64,000 bases of DNA. Source: Rhynchopus sp. YZ270_cl-10 (taxonomy: Eukaryota; Euglenozoa; Diplonemea; Diplonemida; Diplonemidae). The translations under genes and the position numbers were made by a program. The notes beneath the pieces are model-generated. The model was not told the origin of the DNA and did no database searches. It worked only from the letters and a program-made list of their open reading frames with translations. This document shows, in pieces, positions 57,143 to 64,000 of this stretch; position 1 is the stretch's first letter; the number at the start of each line of letters is the position of its first letter. The DNA lies in assembly GCA_964035575.1 (NCBI GenBank), contig OZ037880.1, positions 558,001 through 622,000 on the forward strand. Direction: 5' to 3'.

Positions 57143-57330
57143 TTACCCTACTGATGGAGAGAGAGCCCCTCGGGCCAGCGTATGTCGACAGCAATATGGG
57201 GTAGTACGAGAGGAACTCCCATTTCTAGTCCCTGGTATCTACGGTTGTCCGATCGGACAGTGCCGTGATTTCGGTATCACACAGCATCAGCTGTGTGGAA
57301 TTGTACAAAGGCATTGTCGTGGATAATGAA
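57075..57330 (+). rRNA. 3'-terminal fragment of large-subunit rRNA
   Basis: Starts abruptly at GTTGGATTGTTCACCCACTA and continues GAACGTGAGCTGGGTTTAGA, CGTCGTGAGACAGGTT and TTTACCCTACTGATG. The sarcin-ricin loop AGTACGAGAGGAAC follows, then GGTTGTCCGATCGGACAGTG. This is domain VI of LSU rRNA in the correct order. Sequence before 57075 does not resemble rRNA, so the gene body is missing. The end near 57330 is an estimate. It is the only rRNA seen and lies between two minus-strand protein genes. It may be an rDNA fragment captured in the chromosome, or less likely a piece of a split rRNA. Confidence 0.88.
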
Positions 57331-57673
57331 ATCAAAAAGCTGTGAATGAAAGCAGGGAAGTACGGGGGTCGTCTTTGATCGAAGGGGTGCTTTGTGGGAG
57401 GGGTTTTAAAAAATATATGATTTCGAAAAAGTTGCTGTTTCCTCTATGATAAAACAACAAAAAAAGCCTCGCCAAGAGGAATAAAATTGACGGCTTTATT
57501 CCCCCCCTCCCATCCCTTCCCCCAAGCGGAAAACAAAACAAAACTTCTGACATCTGACTACTATAGCGCCTTCGATGCGTATATTTTTTCTTCTCTCGTT
57601 CGTTCCAAAAAAATGATTTTTTTTGTGGTTTTTTTGCTTCTTTTCGTCCAGTTGTTCCTCCTCGTGTACCCAC
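57331..57673. other. Intergenic gap
   Basis: 343 bp between the rRNA fragment and the WDR3 stop codon. I see nothing in it. Confidence 0.5.
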
Positions 57674-60600
57674 CTATTGCACACGTGCCTTTTTGTGTCC
57701 CTTCTTCATCGAGATATCGAAGAACTCGACGCTAGCGTCTTGGCGCGTCTGGATGTAGCTTTGCAGAACATTCAACCCGGCGTTGTTGAAGCCGTGCATG
57801 CCAACCTGTGTGTGTGTGTTTATTTATTTATTTTCAAAAAAATGGTTTGTAAGATGGAACCTAAGCCTCGTGTATGGTCATTGAATAGCGCTAATTTGCT
57901 ACCTTCTTTGACAAATGGAAGGAAAGGGAGCATTTCAATAGAATTTTCTTTAACCCCACCTGCTCTTCACCCAAAGGGATAGTTTCCTCAAAAAAAAAAA
58001 AATCAAGCAACATACGACTTGGTTTAGCGCTGTGGACAGCTCCTGCTGGAGTTTGATTGATGTTGCGCGGAGCTGTGCGTTGGAGCCAAGCTCCGACGCG
58101 AACTGTCTGATGAGGAAGAGGGAGACGCGGGTGACGGCCTCGACACGGCAGGTCCGTTCCCTGAGGAGGTCGACGCAGAAGGAGAGGAGACGGCGGCAGT
58201 AGTCGCCTGGGAGGCCGGAGAGGACGTAGCGGAGTGCGTGGCCCTTGATGGCCTCGACCACTTGCCCGAGGTACTCCAGCGGCGAGCGCGCACCGAGCAG
58301 CGGATGCTTTGCCTCTGCAGCAGCACCACCCTCCGCCGCACGCTCGATCTCTGCAGACGCCAGGTCGATCGCCTCTGCCAGCTCCTCCGACCCCTTCAAA
58401 TGGATGCTCGTCCTCTGCCCCGCCACACCCACCTCAGCATCTGCCCTATCCAAAGCCGCATACGCCTGCGAAGCCGCAGCCTCCTTGTCGGCCTCCTCCT
58501 CCGCCTCACGCTCCGCCTCCTCCTCAGGGAACAGCAGCGCCTCCGTGCGCACCCACGAGCGCACAGAGCGGTCCGCCCCATAAGAGACCAGCACACCGCC
58601 CTCCTGCGACAGCTCGCACCCCCACACAGCTCCGTGGTGGCCGCGCAGGGTTTGGATGTGGCTGAAGTGGTCTGCGTCCCAGCATTTCACCATCCCGTCT
58701 TTACCTGAGGGAGGGGGTGGGTGGTGGTAGATGACTGTGGTATGTGGGGTGCATACCGGTTGTCCAGAAGTAATGTGTTTCAGGGACAAATTTGACATCC
58801 GTAACGTAGTCGTCGTGCGCGAAGATGCTCTTATGACAGTCTCCGAAGTCGAGACCCCAAAGCTTCACGTTTTTGTCGATGGAGGCGGAGGCGAGGATGC
58901 TGTAGTGGGGGTGTGTTTGGTTTTGTTTTGTTTGTATGCATACCGAGAGTCGCTGCTGATGCTGATGGAGGTGACTGGGTATTTGTGCCCATAGAGCGAG
59001 AGGAAGAATTTGCACGTATCAGCGTAGTACACCTTGACGGTGTTGTCCTGCAGAGCCACGGCAAAGAATTTGTTGTCCGCAGAGTACGTCACTGCTGTGA
59101 TGCAGTCTGTGAAGTCCAGCGCTGCGCTCTCTGCCAAAGTGATACGCTTGCCACCGTTGGTCTCGTCAAGGGTCAGGTCGAGGGACCATATTCTCAGCTT
59201 CTTGTCTTTGCCTGCTGTGGTGACACCACGCTTGTCGCTGCGCAGGACGACGGCTGTGATCTCACCGTCGTGTGCCTTGATGGTCTCGATGACCTCTGCC
59301 CTCGCTAATGAGATGATTTCGATGTCGCCGCTCTTCGTGCCCGCCACAATGTGGTTGTCGCCAGGAAGGAAGGCCAGACACGTAGGCTCCTCAGAGGCAA
59401 TAGTCTGTGTGCAGTCCACGATCGACCCTTCTGCGCCTTCCTCCTGCAGCTCCAACGCCCACACCTTCACCGACCCGATGCTCGCCGTTGCCACAAGCCT
59501 GTTGCTGTGTGCAATCGACGATCCCCTGATCTCACCCCTGTGCCCAATCGCCCCACATGTCCTGCCCTTCGACAGTGTCACGGGCTCGGCCTTCGAGTCC
59601 GTCCACGTCAGACTCCACTCCTCGTATTGGTTGTCGTTCAGTGCGATGATCAGTTTGTCTGGTTCAGATCGCATGTCTCCTGCAATGGTTGGGGTGTGCA
59701 AAGAATGTGAGAGAAACAGCAAGCATACCTGTCTGCTGGGGGACGAAGGAAAAGCTTCGTATTTTCGAGTCCGCGCGCAGCACAACTGTGTCGAGACGGT
59801 GGTACTCAAGCCCGGCGGATCTGTCGACAGCCTCCTCCTTGGCCTTCTCACGCTTTCTCTTCTTCTGACGCGCTATTTTTGCGGTAACACCCTTCTCGCC
59901 AAGCACCTGGAAGAACTCAATGACTCTGTCGGTCGACTGCACTGCGAGCAGTGTGTGGGCGGGGTTGTACTTCATCGCAGCAACGGGGCGGTGGTTAGCA
60001 CGCTCCAACTGGCCATGCGGTGCGAACATATCCTCCTCTGTGGAGGACGTGTTCTCGAGGTTGTACACCTTCAGGATCTGGTCGCGCGCACCTGAGGTGG
60101 AAGTTTTTAATACAACAATAAGAAAACCCTACACCTCTTCACCCACCATCTTCAACATACCGACAATGAGACGCGCCTCTGCAATGTCAATGCACATCGA
60201 CGTCGCCAAGGACGACGCACCGATGAATGTGTGCACACAGGCACGAATCTCGGGGTCCCACACCTTCACGAGGCCATCACCTGCGACGGAGACGAGCTTC
60301 TGGTTCGTGAGGAAGTGGAGACCGAGGATGGCAGACTTATGCCCTCTGAGGCGGAACTGCGGGTCCTGTGTGGTGACATCCCAGAGCACGATGTCTGTGT
60401 CGGAGGCACCTGACGCAAGCAGCGTGGCGTCTGTCGAGAGCGCGAGGCACAGCACCTTTGAGGTAAGCTTGTGCCCGAGACCTCTCTTCATCAGCTCTGA
60501 CCAGTCTGCGGTGAGGTACACCGAGACGTGCCCATCTGAGTAGCCGATGATGACATGCTCGCCTGTGGGTGAGCTCTGCAGCGCTGTCACCTGCGCCTCA

Positions 60601-60797
60601 TCCGACCCACCCGGAATGAACCCAACAATGTCGTTCGTCGCGAGATCGAAGATGTGCACGTTCTCCAGCGCCGGTGTGCACACCACGACCGACTCGCTCC
60701 CCCGCTCCCCAGTGCGCACCACAGCGATATTCCCCTCATTCGCAGCAACAACCCCAGTAGTGCTTTTCGCCTCGTACCGGAGGTATGAACGGGGCAT
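57674..60797 (-). CDS. WDR3: WDR3 / Utp12-like U3 snoRNP WD40 protein
   Basis: Exons in transcript order are 60797-60161, 60091-59729, 59679-58944, 58899-58757, 58704-58016 and 57805-57674. All phases agree and give 899 residues (human WDR3 is about 940). The start [27 protein letters not shown], then two seven-bladed propellers ([47 protein letters not shown]) and an Utp12 helical C-terminus ending GFNNAGL match this family. It works in the small-subunit processome for 18S rRNA maturation in the nucleolus. The propellers carry a Lys/Arg-rich insert ([12 protein letters not shown]). The last intron contains a family-1 hairpin at 57851-57882 and ends in a (CA)n tract. Confidence 0.92.
57851..57882. 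repeat. Family-1 hairpin inside a WDR3 intron
   Basis: AAGATGGAACCTAAGCCTCG...TATGGTCATT lies in the 210-nt last intron of WDR3. It is the second clear case of the family in spliced sequence. Confidence 0.55.
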
Positions 60798-62514
60798 TGT
60801 GTGAGAACACCCCCTCCTTTTTGTGTATGTCCTATTGACGTGGTGGGGTGGGAAAGGGGCCTTGAAGTGACTGTAGCATGGGATGGTTGATAATATGGTA
60901 CAGTGTAGCTGCAGTACAATCTTGTGATGTATGGACGTGAATGAATGACATCGTTTCAACTCAAAAAGGGGGAAGCTTTTTTTCTCTTCTCGTTGCAAAA
61001 TTTCGGTCATGATTTTAAAACGTCTCCAATTTTTGCCATATATTCCCCCATATTCCCTGAAATTGGGGGGGGGAGAACACCATCTGAAAATACCATGTAA
61101 GAACCACGGGGGGGGAAAACGGGGAACGAGGGGGGGGGGGGGAAGTGGTGATTACAAAACCACCACCCTGTCATCACAGTCTGCTAGTAAAGGGGTGATT
61201 TCTTTTTTTTTGAAGGCACCGTTTGGTGGCTTCATTCTGGGGGACCAGAGCACATCAGTGCACTCCCCTCTGCACAAAGGAAGAAGAAAAAAACAACAAC
61301 AACAAGCCTCTCATGCTCAGTCACCTAAACGGGGGGGTTTTTTTTGTGTATGTGTTGCCTTTACGCACAACACGTATAAAAAGGGGGGAAGAAGAGGTGG
61401 CCCTCTTCAAGGGGAACGACGCACTCCGCCCGCTGTGAAGATGAACGCAAGAAGTCCGCCGTACATCGCGAACCTGGTTGCCGACTCGCACGCACGCACT
61501 CCTGTTGTGGTTTTTTTTTGTGGGAGGATTTTTTTCAGAAAAAAAAATTATAAGGGGGTTTCACTGTTTCCCCGCTGTGACACCTCAAAGAAATGTTTCA
61601 AAGGAAATTCAAAGTCAAAGATAACACTTTGCATCAGTTTCGCTGCTTTGCGGTGGTTTGAAGTACAATACTGTGGTGCCTGTGGGCGTTCGAGCTCGCC
61701 GAGATGGTTGGGATTGGGATATCCTCTGTGCGACAGCACGACAGCCACGAGTTTTTTGTGACAGTCCCCCGCCTGATTGAACGGGAACACGAGCTGAGCG
61801 GGGACGGGGGTATCAGTCCCTTGTTAAAACCATTTACATCCGTGAAGTGCACGGTGTTTACGTGCCAGTTCTCAGACTCGAAGATCTCATCCCAGCGAGG
61901 TCTTTGCACTGGCAAGGGAGAAGGCCCATGACGGGGGACTTCGACAAAGGGAGCGCAAGCGACAATATCGATACCAGCTTCCCTGTTTCCTAAAATCCTG
62001 GAAACATTGGGTGGACACCCTCAGCACTTCCACATCACACCACCTGCCCCAAAGACGCCCACACCACCCAAGCGCAACCCCCTTCCTGAGTACAACGAGA
62101 CGAGATCTATCCCACGAGTGCGAAACCCACACCGTAGAATGAGCTTGACCTCCACAAGCATCCTGCAGCCCTTCACCTGAAGTGGGCCTACCAGACCATG
62201 TAATCGAAACTAACGCACTGCAGCAACAGACCTGGTGATCGTACTACAAAGACGGTCCCGCAATGTGCTTTTCAAAGCGTAGATATCTCTGGATGCGTCG
62301 CAAGATATATACTCAAATGGTACGTAATAGAACAGTTAATACTGCCAAATGCTTCTTAACACAGCAAGATGAGCATCAGGATAGGAAGAGGAAGAGGAGG
62401 AGGGTGGACACAGCCGAAGGTACAAATGACCTAGTTGTATTCAACTAATACAGCTAAGAGCAACCATTATGACACTGTCACACAGAAAGAATACTACCCC
62501 CTTTTTTTTTGCAT
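60798..62514. other. Intergenic gap
   Basis: About 1.7 kb. Apart from the coding remnant at 61640-61920 and a hairpin near 61300-61327, I find only G/A-rich low-complexity sequence and no complete gene. Confidence 0.5.
61640..61920 (-). pseudogene. Broken coding remnant, family not recognised
   Basis: Protein-like sequence on the minus strand (RPRWDEIFESENWHVNTVHF, then LVAVVLSHRGYPNPNHLGEL) with no start codon or splice sites around it and no single open frame. It looks broken. I cannot say whether it derives from a host gene or a mobile element. Confidence 0.35.
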
Positions 62515-63219
62515 TTATCCCATACCAAAGTACCCCGCGGAATCCTTCTTCACCTTCTGCGACTGTTCCTTGTGGACATCCTGTGTGTGGGTAGTTTTAA
62601 AATCAGTGTTTTGCTGCATAATCCAGAATAATGCACAATGTGTGTTTCCAGCCATTGTGGGTAGTTCCTAAGAGTGCGATATTTCCCACAGTGTGGTGGG
62701 TGGGTACATTCATAACATACAATGTCCCTTTTAGGTAAAGGGGGCTCGCAAAGGACTGCCACCACCCTTCCCCCCCAAAAAAAAAAAATGTTACAACATG
62801 ATACGAAAGGAGCTTCCCAGGCAAGCAACGGCAGTAGGCACAGAATTCTTGTGGTAAAAAAAAAAGCTTTCGTTGTGCAAGGTTTTAAGCTTTTGGTCAA
62901 CACAGCAACAATCCCTTCATCTCTTGATGTTATTGTAGACAGCGACAGAGGCCTAATTTTAAATACATACGCTGGCAGTAGGGAGGGTCCTGACAGTGAC
63001 AGGCTGTGCTGCCGGTGCCGCTGGTGCGGGTGTTGCTGCTGGTGCTGCTGCTGCTGGTGCCGGGGTGGGGACTGGTGTCGGTGTGGGCTCAACAACGTCG
63101 GGGACCTCGTCGAGAAGGTCGTTCACGAGGTCGTCGGTGTCATCGATCACCTTCTCCTCAACCTTGGGTGCGGGTGCAACCTCCTCAAATGCTGCGTCCA
63201 GAATGCTGTCATCGGCCAT
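62515..63219 (-). CDS. Small acidic Pro/Ala-rich protein of 104 aa
   Basis: Exons 63219-62971 and 62580-62515 join in phase 0. The N-terminus is acidic (MADDSILDAAFEEV; DDTDDLVNDLLDEVPDV), the middle is a run of Pro/Ala/Thr repeats (TPTPVPTPAPAAAAP), and the short last exon is basic then glycine-tipped (KEQSQKVKKDSAGYFGMG). The donor is GTATGT and the acceptor CACACAG. Acidic start plus low-complexity linker resembles adaptor or light-chain-type proteins, but there is no diagnostic motif. The 390-nt intron has no repeat I recognise. Confidence 0.6.
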
Positions 63220-64000
63220 ATTAAAAAACTCTTTTTGTTGATACTCTACAGATTAGGAGATGAGGGGATGAGAGGATGAGGGGAATAGGCTGAAGGGAAA
63301 AAAAAGAATATCGTTATTTTTGAAAAAAGGAATCTTAGAAAATATGGTCCCCAGGTTTTTACAACATTTGAAATACTAGCCATACACAAAGGCCATTTCC
63401 GCGTTTCGATTATCAATTTCGGTGTGGGTTTTTTTGGGTACAGAGGTTGTGGGATGGGTGGTGGTGTTCTTGGTTTTGCGGGTTTAAAATAAAAGAATAT
63501 AGAATGAGAAGCTTTGTGATGAAGGTGCCTCTCGTGCGTACATCATACATGATTTATAAAATGAAAGCCTTTCGCGCTTGTTCACCTTTAAAAAAATGAC
63601 TATAGAGTAAGAGATATACAGCATCCCGGACAAAAAAAAAAAAAGAGAAGTTGAAAGTACAGACGCCTCATCAGACGAAGACACGGGGCATTTTTTTTTT
63701 CCCGTTTTTTTGTTTGGTTCCCGAGTCAAACGTTTATTTGTAAAAGGTCAAGTTGTTCTTAAAGCTTGTGGGATTTGATTAGTGTAGATGCCTTGCAGAT
63801 GTGACAACCCTTTGAAAAGTGAAGTGCTTTCTTTTCTATAAGTTGAAAGTAGATGAGAGTGTGTACATCAAAGTGAAGTTGATAGCGCAAACGCCTCTGG
63901 GACGCAGGCACTGAATAAACCATCAAAAGCGACAAACAATCAACAGTAAAAGTGAACACAGTGCGAACATCCGCTACGGACGCAGGCAGAATTATAAGAA
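63220..64000. other. Gene-free end of the window
   Basis: No gene seen. Hairpin repeats are dense: family 1 at 63517-63546 and 63561-63588, and GTGC/GCGC...CCTC...GCAGGCAC-type repeats near 63650-63690, 63770-63815, 63868-63910 and 63948-63990. Confidence 0.55.

Overview
The window is nuclear DNA of a unicellular, almost certainly flagellated, eukaryote. GC-rich coding blocks sit in AT-rich, homopolymer-rich non-coding DNA. Most multi-exon genes have short spliceosomal introns, usually GTATG(T/C)...CAG and from about 43 nt upward. The proteins include an intraflagellar-transport subunit (IFT54), a tubulin-tyrosine-ligase-like enzyme, a formin, a ROCO GTPase and an enzyme with an RIIa/Dpy-30 docking domain. 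The species cannot be fixed from the sequence. An intron-rich free-living flagellate, for example a fornicate such as Kipferlia, would fit, but that is a guess.

Layout. 1-6.2 kb is gene-poor and packed with inverted-repeat elements, plus one tentative plus-strand small gene. 6.2-21.8 kb holds six minus-strand genes: a small unknown protein, a 676-aa unknown protein, a B-box protein whose intron hosts a 2.4-kb terminal-inverted-repeat element, a 1409-aa coiled-coil protein, IFT54 and a basic nuclear-type protein. 23.4-29.7 kb has a zinc-ribbon protein and two nearly identical phosphoglycerate mutases (iPGM), one with an extra N-terminal docking domain. 29.7-35.5 kb is non-coding with MITEs, hairpin repeats and a 1.2-kb inverted-repeat element. 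35.5-42.7 kb encodes a formin with ubiquitin-binding-like motifs and a karyopherin-like HEAT protein. 43.2-54.5 kb has two related HMG-box genes, a small unknown gene, a satellite-bearing inverted-repeat element and the ROCO GTPase. The second HMG gene carries a C-terminal tail copied from the ROCO gene. 55.6-63.2 kb has a TTL-like gene, a fragment of large-subunit rRNA, WDR3/Utp12 and a small acidic protein.

Every confidently called protein gene is on the minus strand. The 3' ends of most spliced genes had to be found by following GTATG donors to phase-compatible acceptors. The exon chains given here keep an open frame throughout and end in a stop, but none has transcript support.

The non-coding DNA holds several families of 30-60 bp hairpin repeats with a CCTC core, all in the same orientation relative to the genes. 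They occur between genes and inside introns. They, the docking-domain iPGM and the HMG/ROCO chimera are the most unusual things here. No promoter, origin, CRISPR array or complete tRNA gene could be supported, and no retrovirus-like element was recognised.
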